DNA of 64,000 bases, from the NCBI RefSeq assembly GCF_014649035.1, contig NZ_BMSG01000014.1, positions 110,804 to 174,803 on the forward strand. The letters are read 5' to 3'. Below are positions 34,346 through 43,869 of the stretch, in pieces. Position 1 is the first letter of the stretch; each line of letters opens with the position of its first letter. The translations under genes and the position numbers were made by a program. The notes under the pieces were generated by a model that saw nothing but the letters and a program-made list of their open reading frames with translations, was not told the origin of the DNA and did not search any database. This DNA comes from Streptomyces sindenensis (GTDB taxonomy: Bacteria; Actinomycetota; Actinomycetes; Streptomycetales; Streptomycetaceae).

Positions 34346-35293
34346 TTGAGCCAGACAGCAGCCCCGCCCCCGGTGACCGCCCCCTCCGAGGACGCCCCGG
34401 CCCCCGCCGTCCCCGCCTACGCCCCCGGCGAGCTTGCGGCCCTGGCCGCCCGGCACGGCCTGCAGGTCAGCGGCGCCCGGCCGTCGCTGCCCGCGTACAT
34501 CCGGCAGCTCTGGGGGCGCCGGCACTTCATCACGGCGTTCGCGACGGCCAAGCTGACGGCCCAGTACAGCCAGGCGAAGCTCGGCCAGATCTGGCAGATC
34601 ATGACGCCGCTGCTGAACGCGACGGTCTACTACTTCATCTTCGGCGTCCTGATGAACACCAAGCGCGGGGTGGAGGACTTCGTCCCGTTCCTGGTCACCG
34701 GGGTCTTCATCTGGACGTTCACCAGCAGCTCGATCACCGCGGGGACGCGGGCGATCAGCGGCAACATCGGCCTGGTGCGGGCCCTGCACTTCCCGCGCGC
34801 CTCGCTGCCGGTGGCCCTGGCCCTCCAGCAGCTCCAGCAACTGCTGTTCTCGCTGGGCGCGCTGACCCTGATCCTGCTGGCGTTCGGCCAGTACCCGCGC
34901 CCGACCTGGCTGCTCGCCGTCCCCGCGCTGGCGCTCCAGGCGCTGTTCAACACCGGCCTGTCGATGGCCATGGCCCGGCTGACGGCGAAGACCCCGGACA
35001 TCGCTCAGCTGACCCCGTTCGTGCTGCGGACCTGGATGTACTCGTCCGGCGTGATGTGGAGCCTGGACCACCTGCTGGCCGGCGACCGGGTGCCACGGGC
35101 GGTGCTGCTGGTGCTGGAGTACAACCCGGCGGCGCTCTTCATCAACCTCATGCGGTACGCGCTCATCGACAGCTACACCTGGGAGCAGCTGCCCCACCTG
35201 GCCTGGGCGGCGGCGGCCGGCTGGGCACTCCTGTGCGGGGTGGCGGGATTCGTGTACTTCTGGAAGGCCGAGGAGACGTACGGACGTGGCTGA
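34346..35293 (+). CDS. TagG-like polysaccharide ABC exporter permease
   Basis: A 315-residue ABC-2 type permease with a Pro/Ala-rich cytoplasmic N-tail, then LTAQYSQAKLGQIWQIMTPL, the entry motif of TagG/RfbA-type exporters. About six transmembrane helices end with MRYALIDSYTW and a C-terminal helix. It moves lipid-linked wall polymer across the membrane with its ATPase partner. The TTG start is chosen because upstream sequence is not permease-like; the ribosome binding site is poor (GAAAGC). The ATPase gene overlaps its end by 8 bp. Confidence 0.88.
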   Translation: MSQTAAPPPVTAPSEDAPAPAVPAYAPGELAALAARHGLQVSGARPSLPAYIRQLWGRRHFITAFATAKLTAQYSQAKLGQIWQIMTPLLNATVYYFIFGVLMNTKRGVEDFVPFLVTGVFIWTFTSSSITAGTRAISGNIGLVRALHFPRASLPVALALQQLQQLLFSLGALTLILLAFGQYPRPTWLLAVPALALQALFNTGLSMAMARLTAKTPDIAQLTPFVLRTWMYSSGVMWSLDHLLAGDRVPRAVLLVLEYNPAALFINLMRYALIDSYTWEQLPHLAWAAAAGWALLCGVAGFVYFWKAEETYGRG

Positions 35294-36077
35294 CGACAGG
35301 AACACCCCCGGGGACCACCGGGTCCCGACGGTCGTCGTCGACGACGTCCACATCACGTACACGGTCAACGGCGCGCGTACGGGCAGGGGCAGCGCGACCT
35401 CGGCGCTCAGCCGCCTCACCTCGCGCCGCCGCACCCCCGGCGCACGCCAGGTGCACGCGGTGAAGGGGGTCAGCTTCGCCGCGTACAAGGGCGAGGCGAT
35501 CGGCCTGATCGGCTCCAACGGCTCGGGCAAATCGACCCTGCTCAAGGCGGTCGCGGGCCTGCTCCCGCCGACCCGGGGCAAGGTCCACACCCAGGGCCAG
35601 CCGTCGCTGCTCGGTGTGAACGCGGCGCTGATGGGCGATCTGACCGGCGAGCGCAACGTGATCCTGGGCGGGCTGGCGATGGGCATGACGCGCGAACAGA
35701 TCCGCGCGCGCTACGACGAGATCGTCGACTTCTCCGGCATCAACGAGAAGGGCGACTTCATCACGCTGCCGATGCGCACGTACTCCTCGGGCATGGGCGC
35801 GCGGCTGCGCTTCTCCATCGCGGCGGCCAAGAGCCACGACGTCCTCCTGATCGACGAGGCGCTGTCCACGGGCGACGCGAAGTTCCAGCGCCGCAGCAAG
35901 GACCGCATCAAGGAGCTGCGCGCGGAGGCGGGCACGGTCTTCCTGGTCAGCCACAGCAACAAGTCGATCACCGAAACCTGCGACCGCGCGCTGTGGCTGG
36001 AGGCGGGCACGCTGAGAATGGACGGCCCGGCGAAGGAGGTGGTGAAGGCCTACGAAACCTTCACCAAGCGCAAGTAG
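35286..36077 (+). CDS. TagH-like polysaccharide ABC exporter ATPase
   Basis: A 263-residue ATPase. Walker A is GSNGSGKS (76-83), the signature is the YSSGMGARLRFS form typical of TagH/Wzt-type proteins, Walker B is VLLIDEAL and the switch is VSHSN. It has no C-terminal carbohydrate-binding (Wzt) extension. It drives export of the teichoic acid-like polymer with the upstream permease. The GTG start lies inside the end of the permease gene, so the two are coupled. A repeat array and a strong terminator follow. Confidence 0.92.
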   Translation: MADDRNTPGDHRVPTVVVDDVHITYTVNGARTGRGSATSALSRLTSRRRTPGARQVHAVKGVSFAAYKGEAIGLIGSNGSGKSTLLKAVAGLLPPTRGKVHTQGQPSLLGVNAALMGDLTGERNVILGGLAMGMTREQIRARYDEIVDFSGINEKGDFITLPMRTYSSGMGARLRFSIAAAKSHDVLLIDEALSTGDAKFQRRSKDRIKELRAEAGTVFLVSHSNKSITETCDRALWLEAGTLRMDGPAKEVVKAYETFTKRK

Positions 36078-36099
36078 CCGAGCCAGCCCGGCCACACCC

Positions 36100-36181
36100 A
36101 GCCCGCCCGGCGCTTGAGGGCATCGTTTCCAGCCCGTCCGGCGCTTGAGGACATCTGTTCAGCCCGTCCGGCGCTTGAGGA
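36100..36181 (+). repeat. Three copies of a Streptomyces intergenic repeat
   Basis: The 21-base unit AGCCCGTCCGGCGCTTGAGGA lies at 36131-36151 and 36161-36181, with a variant at 36100-36120; period about 30. From memory this unit is scattered between genes in many Streptomyces genomes. A related string overlaps the end of the DJ-1 gene near 42254-42293. Confidence 0.85.
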
Positions 36182-36195
36182 CGAAGACCCCACGC

Positions 36196-36230
36196 CGAGG
36201 GGCCGGCACCCACCAGGTGCCGGCCCCTCG
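36196..36230. terminator. Bidirectional terminator, exporter and gdh
   Basis: A perfect 15-bp stem (36196-36210 with 36216-36230) with loop CACCA lies between the convergent exporter ATPase and glutamate dehydrogenase genes. Confidence 0.85.
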
Positions 36231-36250
36231 GACGTACAGCAGAACCACCC

Positions 36251-39200
36251 CTACGCGTGCGTACGCAACAACGTCCGCATCGTCCGCATGGCCACCGACA
36301 GATTCGCCAGATCGAACGCGTCCGACCCCTGGATCTCCTCCAGCGTCGACCGCGACCGGGCCAGGATCGCCGCGTTCTTCTCCTCCCACGTCCGGAACCG
36401 CTCCTCCGGCGTCGAGGACCCGTTCCCCACGCTCAGCACGTCCGACGTGAGCGCCGCGTGCGCCGCGTACAGGTCCTCGCGGATGGAGGCGCGGGCCATG
36501 GACTGCCAGCGGTCCGCCCGGGGCAGCTCGATGATCCGGTCCATCAGCTGCGTGATCCGCAGCCGGTCCGCGAGGTCGTAGTAGACCTCGGCGACCTCCA
36601 GCGGCTCCTTGCCCGTACGGTCGGCGATGGCCACGATGTCCAGCGCCGGGAAGGCGGAGGAGAACCCGGCCACCCGCACCGCCAGCTCGTCCGGCACGCC
36701 CGCGGCCGTCAGCTCGTCGAGGATCGAGTGGTACCAGTCCAGGTCGGCGCCCCGGACCAGCTTGGGCAGTTCGTTCCAGACCTGCTCGACGCCGTCCCGG
36801 AACAGGTCGATGGTCTCCGCGATGGCGACGGGCTGCGGCCGGTTGCCCAGCAGCCAGCGCGAACCGCGTTCGACCAGCCGCCGCGAGTGCAGCCGAATGC
36901 GGGTCTGGACATCGGCGGCGACCTTGTTGTCGAGCGCCTCGACCGCGTCCCACACCGCTGAGAGACCGAAGATCTCGCGGGCGGTGAACTGGGCCCGGAC
37001 GATCTCCTCGATCGACGCCCCGGTCTCCTCCCGCAGCCGGTGCAGGAAGGTCGAACCGGCGGTGTTCACCGTGTCGTTGACCAGGACCGTCGTGATGATC
37101 TCGCGCCGCAGCGCGTGCGCGTCGACCGCCTCGGGGAACCGCTCGCGCAGCGCGCTCGGGAAGTAGGCGTGCACCAGCTTCTGCAGGTGCGGGTCGTCCG
37201 GCAGGACGGTGGAGATCAGCTCGTCCGCCGTCGTGATCTTCGTGTAGGCGAGCAGCACGGCCAGCTCGGGCTGGCTGAGCCCCTTCTCGTTGCTGAGCAG
37301 TTCCCGGATGTGCCGGTCGGCGGGCAGGAACTCCAGCGCCCGGTCCAGCGCGCCGTCGCGCTCCAGCCGGCGCATGAAGCGCTGCTGGGCGTGGAGCAGC
37401 GAGGGCGCCTGCGCGGAGGCGTTGGAGAGAGCGACGTTCTGCGCGTAGTTGTTGCGCAGGACGAGCGCGCCGACCTCGTCGGTCATGTCGGCGAGCAGCT
37501 TGTTGCGCTGCTTGACGGTCATGTCGCCGTCCCGGACGAGACCGTTGAGCAGGATCTTGATGTTCACCTCGTGGTCGGAGGTGTCCACGCCGGCGCTGTT
37601 GTCGATCGCGTCGGTGTTGATCCGGCCGCCGTTGCGGGCGAACTCGATCCGGCCGAGCTGGGTGGCGCCGAGGTTGCCGCCCTCGCCGACGACCTTGGCC
37701 CGCAGGTCCTCGCCGTTGACGCGGATGGCGTCGTTGGCCTTGTCGCCGACGTCGGCGTTCGACTCGGAGACGGCCTTGATGTACGTGCCGATGCCGCCGT
37801 TCCACACCAGGTCGACGGGGGCCTTGAGGATGGTCTGCATCAGGTCGGCGGGCGTCATCTTGCTCACCGACGGGTCGATGCCGAGCGCCTCGCGGATGTG
37901 CGCGTTGAGCGGGATGGCCTTGGCACTGCGCGGGTGGATGCCGCCGCCCGCGGAGAGCAGGTCGGTGTTGTAGTCGGCCCAGGAGCTGCGCGGCAGGTCG
38001 AACAGGCGGCGCCGCTCGGCGTACGAGGTGGCGGCGTCCGGGTTCGGGTCGATGAAGATGTGCCGGTGGTCGAAGGCGGCGACCAGGCGGATGTGCTCGG
38101 AGAGCAGCATGCCGTTGCCGAAGACGTCACCGGACATGTCGCCGACGCCGACGACGGTGAAGTCCTCGGTCTGGGTGTCGTGGCCCAGCTCCCGGAAGTG
38201 CCGCTTGACGGACTCCCAGGCGCCCCGGGCGGTGATGCCCATGCCCTTGTGGTCGTAGCCGGCCGAACCGCCGGAGGCGAACGCGTCGCCGAGCCAGAAG
38301 TTGTAGGCGACGGCGACCTCGTTGGCGATGTCGGAGAAGCTCGCGGTGCCCTTGTCGGCGGCGACGACGAGGTAGGTGTCGTCCTCGTCGTGGCGGACGA
38401 CGTCGGTGGGCGGCACGACCTCGCCCGCGACCATGTTGTCGGTGATGTCGAGCAGCGCGGAGATGAAGGTGCGGTAGGCGGCGATGCCCTCGGCGAACCA
38501 GGCGTCGCGGTCCACGGACGGGTCCGGGAGCTGCTTGGCGACGAAGCCGCCCTTGGCGCCGACGGGCACGATGACGGTGTTCTTCACCATCTGCGCCTTC
38601 ACCAGGCCGAGGATCTCCGTACGGAAGTCCTCCCGCCGGTCCGACCAGCGCAGCCCGCCGCGGGCGACCTTGCCGAAGCGCAGGTGGACGCCCTCCACGC
38701 GCGGCGAGTAGACCCAGATCTCGAACGCCGGCCGGGGCGCGGGCAGGTCGGGGATGGCCTGTGGGTCGAACTTCATCGACACGTAGGAGTGCGGCTCGCC
38801 GCTCTCCGTCTGCTGGAAGAAGTTGGTGCGCAGGGTGGCCTTGATGACGGTGAGGAAGGACCGCAGGATCCGGTCCTCGTCGAGCGAGGCGACCTGGTCC
38901 AGGGCCCCGTCCAGCTCCTCCAGGAGCCCGTCGGTCAGCTCGGTTCCGGCGCTCTGGCGGCCGGGCGACATGCGGGCCTCGAAGAGCGAGACGAGCAGCC
39001 GGGTGGTGTGGACGTTGTTACGGAGCGTGGACTCCATGTAGTCCTGGCTGAAGGTCGAACCGGCCTGCCGCAGGTACTTCGCGTAGGCGCGCAGCACCAT
39101 GGCCTGGCGCCAGTTCAGCCCGGCGCCGAGGACCAGCGCGTTGAAGCCGTCGTTCTCCGCCTCGCCCTTCCAGACGGCGGCGAAGGCCTCCTGGAAGCGG

Positions 39201-41257
39201 GCGCGGGCGTCGTCGGCGAGGTAGCCGCCGTTGCCGTTGGCCAGGGGCATCCGCAGCCCGAAGTCGTAGATCCAGGCGTGGGTGCGGTCCGCGCAGCGCA
39301 GCTCGTACGGCCGCTCGTCGACGACCTCGACGCCGAGCTGCTGGAGGGCGGGGAGGACGGCGGAGAGGGAGACCTGCTCGCCGGTCCGGTAGATCTTGAA
39401 GCGGCGCTCGCCGGGGCCCGCGCCGACCGGCTCGTACAGGCTGAGGGCGAAGTCCTTTTCCCCCTCCCGGAGGGTTTCGAGGTGGACCAGGTCGGAGACG
39501 GCGGCGCGCGGCGAGTGGTCGGCCTTGTAGCCCTCGGGGAACGAGTGGCCGTACTGACGCTGGAGTTCGGCGGCGCGTTCCTCGCCCAGCTCGGCGGTGA
39601 GCGCCTCCCCGAAGCCGTCGGCCCAGGAGCGGGCGGCCTCGACGAGGCGGGCCTCGATCCGGTCGGCGTCGGCATCGGTGAGGTGCGGCAGCTCGGTGCC
39701 GGCGGGGACCCGGATGACGAAGTGCAGCCGGGAGAGGATCGACTCGGTGTTCCAGGCGGTGAAGTCGACGCTGGTGCCGCCGAGCTCCTCCTTGAGGATG
39801 TCGATCAGCCGCAGGCGCACGCCGGTGGTGTAGCGGTCGCGCGGGAGGTAGACGATCGCGGAGTAGTAGCGCCCGTACTCGTCCTGACGCAGGTAGAGCC
39901 GCAGCCGGCGGCGCTCCTGGAGGTAGAGGACGGAGGTCGCGATGGCGCGGAGCTGGTCGACGGGCGTCTGGAACAGCTCGTCGCGCGGGTAGGTCTCCAG
40001 GATCTGGAGCAGGTCGCGCCCGTCATGGCTGTTGTACGAGAAGCCGGCGCCCTCGACGACCTCGGCGACCTTGCGGCGGATGACGGGCACCCGGCGCACG
40101 GACTCGGTGTAGGCGGCGGAGGAGAACAGGCCGAGGAAGCGCCGCTCGCCGACGACGTTGCCCTTGGCGTCGAACTTCTTCACGCCGACGTAGTCGAGGT
40201 AGCTGGGCCGGTGCACGGTGGCCCGGCTGTTGGCCTTGGTCAGGACGAGGAGCTTGTGCTCGCGGGCCTTGGCGCGGACGTCGGCGGGCAGCCGGTCGAA
40301 GGACGGGCTGACCGGGTGGGCCTCGTCCGCGCTGTGCTGCGGGTCGGAGCGCAGGATGCCGAGCCCGGTGCCGGGGACCGCGGCGAGCGCGTCGCTGTCC
40401 CTCAGCTCGTACTCGCGGTAGCCGAGGAAGGTGAAGTGGTCGGCGGCCAGCCAGCGCAGCAGCTCGCGGGCCTCCTCGACCTCCTCGCCGGCGAGGTCGT
40501 CGAGCGGCTCCCCCGGCAGGTCGTCGGCGATCCGGAGGGCGGCGTCGCGCATCTTGCCCCAGTCCTCGACGGTCTCCCGTACGTCGGACAGGACGCGCAG
40601 CAGGTCGGCGGTGATCTGCTGGAGGTCGGCGCGGTCGGTCTCGCGGTCGATCTCGACGTGGATCCAGGACTCGACGAGCGCGTCGTGCGGCAACGCGTTC
40701 TTCTCGTCCTCGGACTTCTTCCGGCCCTGGGACGCCTTCGGGGTGCCGGGGCCGCCGGAGAGGACCTCGATGAGCTTGCCGGTGACATCACGGCGGACGG
40801 TGACCTGCGGGTGGATCACCAGATGGATGCCGCGGTCCTGCCGGGACAGCTCGTTGGTGACGGAGTCCACGAGGAAGGGCATGTCGTCGGTGACGACCTC
40901 GACGACGGAGTGGCTGCAGGCCCAGCCGTTCTCCTCGACGGTCGGGGTGTGCACCCGGACGTTCGCGGTTCCCTGGGGGCGGTTCTCGGCCAGCCGGTAG
41001 TGCGAGGCCGCGGCGCCGAAGACGTCGACCGGGTCACGGCCGCTGAGGTCTTCCGGAGCCGTATGCAGGTAGTAGCGCTGGAGGTAGGCGAGCACCGTGT
41101 CCTGGTCGGCGGAGGCGCTCGCGTCGGCCCCGGCGGCGGAGACCCGCGCCCCGGGGGCACCTCCCGGGCCACCGACACCACCGCCCGGACCGTTGTCAGC
41201 TACCTTCGCGGCCCCTGCGAGCAGCTCGGCCTTGGCTTCGTCCAGCTTGGTCTGCAT
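36251..41257 (-). CDS. gdh: NAD-specific glutamate dehydrogenase, 180-kDa type
   Basis: A 1668-residue protein, the length of the large NAD-GDH family first described in Streptomyces clavuligerus. It oxidises glutamate to 2-oxoglutarate and ammonia, mainly for amino acid catabolism. ACT-like regulatory segments fill the N-terminal half. The catalytic core (about 830-1250) has KVARGGLRWSDRREDFRTEI, VPVGAKGGFV with the catalytic-type Lys, and the dinucleotide-binding VVGVGDMSGDVFGNG. A long helical C-terminus follows. The ATG (MQTKLDEAKAELL) has CAGGAG upstream. The long Gly-rich linker near residues 22-45 is not conserved family sequence. Confidence 0.95.
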   Translation of the reverse strand: MQTKLDEAKAELLAGAAKVADNGPGGGVGGPGGAPGARVSAAGADASASADQDTVLAYLQRYYLHTAPEDLSGRDPVDVFGAAASHYRLAENRPQGTANVRVHTPTVEENGWACSHSVVEVVTDDMPFLVDSVTNELSRQDRGIHLVIHPQVTVRRDVTGKLIEVLSGGPGTPKASQGRKKSEDEKNALPHDALVESWIHVEIDRETDRADLQQITADLLRVLSDVRETVEDWGKMRDAALRIADDLPGEPLDDLAGEEVEEARELLRWLAADHFTFLGYREYELRDSDALAAVPGTGLGILRSDPQHSADEAHPVSPSFDRLPADVRAKAREHKLLVLTKANSRATVHRPSYLDYVGVKKFDAKGNVVGERRFLGLFSSAAYTESVRRVPVIRRKVAEVVEGAGFSYNSHDGRDLLQILETYPRDELFQTPVDQLRAIATSVLYLQERRRLRLYLRQDEYGRYYSAIVYLPRDRYTTGVRLRLIDILKEELGGTSVDFTAWNTESILSRLHFVIRVPAGTELPHLTDADADRIEARLVEAARSWADGFGEALTAELGEERAAELQRQYGHSFPEGYKADHSPRAAVSDLVHLETLREGEKDFALSLYEPVGAGPGERRFKIYRTGEQVSLSAVLPALQQLGVEVVDERPYELRCADRTHAWIYDFGLRMPLANGNGGYLADDARARFQEAFAAVWKGEAENDGFNALVLGAGLNWRQAMVLRAYAKYLRQAGSTFSQDYMESTLRNNVHTTRLLVSLFEARMSPGRQSAGTELTDGLLEELDGALDQVASLDEDRILRSFLTVIKATLRTNFFQQTESGEPHSYVSMKFDPQAIPDLPAPRPAFEIWVYSPRVEGVHLRFGKVARGGLRWSDRREDFRTEILGLVKAQMVKNTVIVPVGAKGGFVAKQLPDPSVDRDAWFAEGIAAYRTFISALLDITDNMVAGEVVPPTDVVRHDEDDTYLVVAADKGTASFSDIANEVAVAYNFWLGDAFASGGSAGYDHKGMGITARGAWESVKRHFRELGHDTQTEDFTVVGVGDMSGDVFGNGMLLSEHIRLVAAFDHRHIFIDPNPDAATSYAERRRLFDLPRSSWADYNTDLLSAGGGIHPRSAKAIPLNAHIREALGIDPSVSKMTPADLMQTILKAPVDLVWNGGIGTYIKAVSESNADVGDKANDAIRVNGEDLRAKVVGEGGNLGATQLGRIEFARNGGRINTDAIDNSAGVDTSDHEVNIKILLNGLVRDGDMTVKQRNKLLADMTDEVGALVLRNNYAQNVALSNASAQAPSLLHAQQRFMRRLERDGALDRALEFLPADRHIRELLSNEKGLSQPELAVLLAYTKITTADELISTVLPDDPHLQKLVHAYFPSALRERFPEAVDAHALRREIITTVLVNDTVNTAGSTFLHRLREETGASIEEIVRAQFTAREIFGLSAVWDAVEALDNKVAADVQTRIRLHSRRLVERGSRWLLGNRPQPVAIAETIDLFRDGVEQVWNELPKLVRGADLDWYHSILDELTAAGVPDELAVRVAGFSSAFPALDIVAIADRTGKEPLEVAEVYYDLADRLRITQLMDRIIELPRADRWQSMARASIREDLYAAHAALTSDVLSVGNGSSTPEERFRTWEEKNAAILARSRSTLEEIQGSDAFDLANLSVAMRTMRTLLRTHA

Positions 41258-41701
41258 GTCCTCTGGCTCCTGTCGCGCGCCGTTGCGTGACGTAGGTGAG
41301 AAAAGCGACGTACCGCCACGACGCGGGGTTTCCGGTCTGGGTCGACGCTATGCCGCTTCGAGAGTTCCCCGGGACCACATGGGCCATTTTTGACGGCCGG
41401 TCCGGAGTCGGGAGATCGCGGATCGCCCGGGTGCTGTGGCACTCCGGGCGGCGGCCGGGGGCTTCGCTGCCCCCGAGGCGTATCGCGCTGATCACGGCAC
41501 CAGGCTATCTCTCCCGCACCCCACCGCGTCATGAGCTGCTTGTGTACAAAAGAACCCCCCGAACTTTGACACTCTGGACAGTGCGTCGCGCCGCCTTGGC
41601 GAACCTCCGGAACCGGGGCAGTCTGTGGACAACGCCCGAATCAGGCCACCGGCAGACCGCGAGCCGAGCCGCCGGGGCCGATCGCCCCCGAGGAGTCCGC
41701 C
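41258..41701. other. Divergent intergenic region, gdh and DJ-1 gene
   Basis: These 444 bases contain the promoters of gdh (minus) and the PfpI gene (plus). I see a 7-bp hairpin (about 41456-41475) and a TTGACA at 41566-41571 without a matching -10. No clear operator, RNA gene or coding sequence is seen. Confidence 0.4.
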
Positions 41702-42289
41702 ATGCCGCAGAAGATCCTCATCGTCACCGGCGACGCCGCCGAGTCGCTCGAAGTGCTCTACCCGTACCAGCGGCTGCTGGAGGAGGGGTACGAGGTCGAC
41801 ATCGCGGCCCCCGAGCGCAAGACGCTGCGCTTCGTGGTCCACGACTTCGAGCCCGGCTTCGACACGTACACGGAGAAGCCCGGCTACACCTGGCCCGCCG
41901 ACCTGTCCTTCTCCGAGGTCGACCCCGGGGCGTACATCGCTCTCGTGATCCCGGGCGGCCGGGCCCCCGAGTACCTCCGCAACAACGCGGAACTGCGGAA
42001 GATCGTCGGCGCCTTCTTCTCCGCGGACCGCCCGGTCGCCCAGATCTGCCACGGCCCCCTGATCACCGCCGCCACCGGCCACCTCAGCGGCCGCACGGTC
42101 ACGGCGTACCCGGCCCTGGAACCGGACATGCAGGGCGCGGGCGCGACGTTCCAGGACACGGAGGCGGTGACGGACGGCCCCTTGGTCTCATCACGGGCAT
42201 GGCCGGACCACGCGGCATGGATGAGGGAGTTCCTGAGGGTGCTCCGCTCAAGCCCGTCCGACACCGGCTCAAGCCGGTCCGGCGCCTGA
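41702..42289 (+). CDS. DJ-1/PfpI family protein
   Basis: A 195-residue member of the class I glutamine amidotransferase-like superfamily. The nucleophile elbow is AQICHGP with Cys116, and VIPGGRAPEYLR carries the preceding conserved loop. Family members act as proteases, deglycases or stress chaperones, and the specific role is not known. The ATG begins MPQKILIVTGDAAES. The last about 12 residues (SSPSDTGSSRSGA) are encoded by a degenerate copy of the Streptomyces intergenic repeat that also supplies the stop codon, so the natural protein end was probably shorter. Confidence 0.9.
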   Translation: MPQKILIVTGDAAESLEVLYPYQRLLEEGYEVDIAAPERKTLRFVVHDFEPGFDTYTEKPGYTWPADLSFSEVDPGAYIALVIPGGRAPEYLRNNAELRKIVGAFFSADRPVAQICHGPLITAATGHLSGRTVTAYPALEPDMQGAGATFQDTEAVTDGPLVSSRAWPDHAAWMREFLRVLRSSPSDTGSSRSGA

Positions 42290-42339
42290 GGCCCGGGCCC
42301 CGGGCAGCGCCCCGAAACCTCCACCCCCGCACCGCCCCC

Positions 42340-43026
42340 CTACGCGCCGAACGTCTCCGCCAACGCCACCGCCTCCCCCAGACTGTCCACCACCGGCACC
42401 CCCGCCCCCTCCAGAGCGCTGCGGCTGTGCGACCCCCCGGTGTACAGCACCGCCCGCGCCCCCACGTGCGCCGCCGCCACCGCATCGTCCAGCGCGTCCC
42501 CGATGACCACCACGTCCTGCGGCGAGAACCCGTCCACACCGCCCGCCCCGGCCAGCGCGGCGAGGTGCCGCTCCATGTGCAGCGCCTTGCTGCCGCCGGA
42601 CGGCCCCGTACGCCCCTCGACGCGGACGAACCGCGGCTCGATCCCGTACTCCCGCACCACGGGCACCAGCTGCTCGTGCCCGTACATGCTCAGGAGCGAC
42701 TGACTGCGTCCGGCCCGCTGCCACTCGTGCAGCAGCTCCTCGGCCCCGGCGGTGAGCCCGCAGGCCGCCCGCTGCTCCGTGTAGTACCGGTGGAAGACGC
42801 CGTCCATCCGCTCCCACTCGGCCTCCGTGGGCAGCCGGCCCAGGAACCGCTCGTAGAACCGGGGTATGGGGATGGTGTACATCTCCCGGTACTGCTCCAG
42901 CGTGATCGGCGCCAGCTCGACCTCCGCGAACGCGGCGTTCGTCGCCTGGATGACGGCATGCGTGTCGTCGAGCAGCGTGCCGTTCCAGTCCCAGACCAGA
43001 TGTGTGCGTGTCGTCCCGGAAGTCAT
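42340..43026 (-). CDS. HAD-superfamily phosphatase
   Basis: A 228-residue hydrolase. Motif I is VWDWNGTLLDD with nucleophile Asp13; the second acidic position is Asn15, a common variant in this HAD branch. A helical cap (about 25-95) follows, and motif IV is VVIGDALDDAVAA. It is similar to phosphoglycolate phosphatase-like enzymes; the substrate is unknown. It lies 62 bp before the DUF6912-type gene on the same strand and probably forms a small transcription unit with it. Confidence 0.9.
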   Translation of the reverse strand: MTSGTTRTHLVWDWNGTLLDDTHAVIQATNAAFAEVELAPITLEQYREMYTIPIPRFYERFLGRLPTEAEWERMDGVFHRYYTEQRAACGLTAGAEELLHEWQRAGRSQSLLSMYGHEQLVPVVREYGIEPRFVRVEGRTGPSGGSKALHMERHLAALAGAGGVDGFSPQDVVVIGDALDDAVAAAHVGARAVLYTGGSHSRSALEGAGVPVVDSLGEAVALAETFGA

Positions 43027-43088
43027 ACGGAGAAAATACCCGCCGGGTCCGACAACCCCGCCGGCCCGGCGCGAGCCCGGCGCCCGCC

Positions 43089-43595
43089 TCAGCGGATGAG
43101 CTGCGGAATCTCCTGGACACCGAACCAGAGCAGCTCGTGGTCCTCGGCCCCGTCCACCGTGAACTGCGCGTCGTCGTCGCCGAGGTCCGCCGCCCCCAGC
43201 GCCGCCGCCGCGGCGGCCACGTCCTTCTCCGCGTCGTCGGCGTCCACGTGCACCGCCGCCGCCTTGGCCAGCGGCAGCGCGGCGGCGATCCGCACCTCAC
43301 CGAGCGATGCCGCGCTCAGCCCGTGATCGGGGTCGGCGACGGCGGACCCGTCCGGTACGTCGACGGCGACGACGACCCGGCGGCGCGCCTCGTCCGGGCT
43401 CCCGGCGATCATCCGGAGCGAGGCGGCGGCGGCCCGGTTGAGCGCCGCGTACTCCAGCTCCTCGATGTCGTCGGAGACGTACCACTCACGCAGCCCGGGG
43501 GTCACCGCGTAGGCCGTCAGCGGCCCGGGGCCGACCTCGCCCGCACCGTGCGCCGCTGCGAGACCGGAGAGGGTCAGGGGGACGTACACGCGCAT
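43089..43595 (-). CDS. Conserved actinobacterial protein (DUF6912-like)
   Basis: A 168-residue protein starting MRVYVPLTLSGLAAAH and ending LLWFGVQEIPQLIR. From memory these ends mark the DUF6912 family of actinobacteria. It is rich in Ala, Asp and Glu, with no signal peptide, helix pair or catalytic motif. A cytoplasmic role is likely and the function is unknown. It is upstream of the HAD phosphatase gene and divergent from the Rv3235-like gene with a 274-base gap. Confidence 0.8.
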   Translation of the reverse strand: MRVYVPLTLSGLAAAHGAGEVGPGPLTAYAVTPGLREWYVSDDIEELEYAALNRAAAASLRMIAGSPDEARRRVVVAVDVPDGSAVADPDHGLSAASLGEVRIAAALPLAKAAAVHVDADDAEKDVAAAAAALGAADLGDDDAQFTVDGAEDHELLWFGVQEIPQLIR

Positions 43596-43869
43596 GGCAG
43601 GTCGCTTTCGTAGAAGGAAACGTCCTCAGGATACGTGGGAGCGTCCCCTTTCGGGTTCCGGCAACCGGGGCCCTCCGTCCACGGCCGACGCCCCGTCACC
43701 CCCGCCGTCGCCCTTGTCTCGCAAGGGCCGAGCCACGGATAGGTGAAACCGCCCGCGCCGGATCGGCGCCGGAAGGCCCCTTGCGTCGCTGACGACCGCC
43801 CCCGTAGAAGATCCCCAACACAAGTTACCGTCCGGTAGAAGCCGGGCCCGGCAACGGGGGCGACAGAGC

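Noticed and set aside
37040..41290. A 1,416-codon open frame on the plus strand antisense to gdh
   Set aside because: Long antisense frames are expected in DNA with so much G+C. The translation is Val/Gly/Asp-rich without any domain, and gdh on the other strand is complete and family-typical.
41258..41701. Possible riboswitch or small RNA in the long gdh spacer
   Set aside because: I found one short hairpin and no conserved riboswitch core or promoter-terminator pair.
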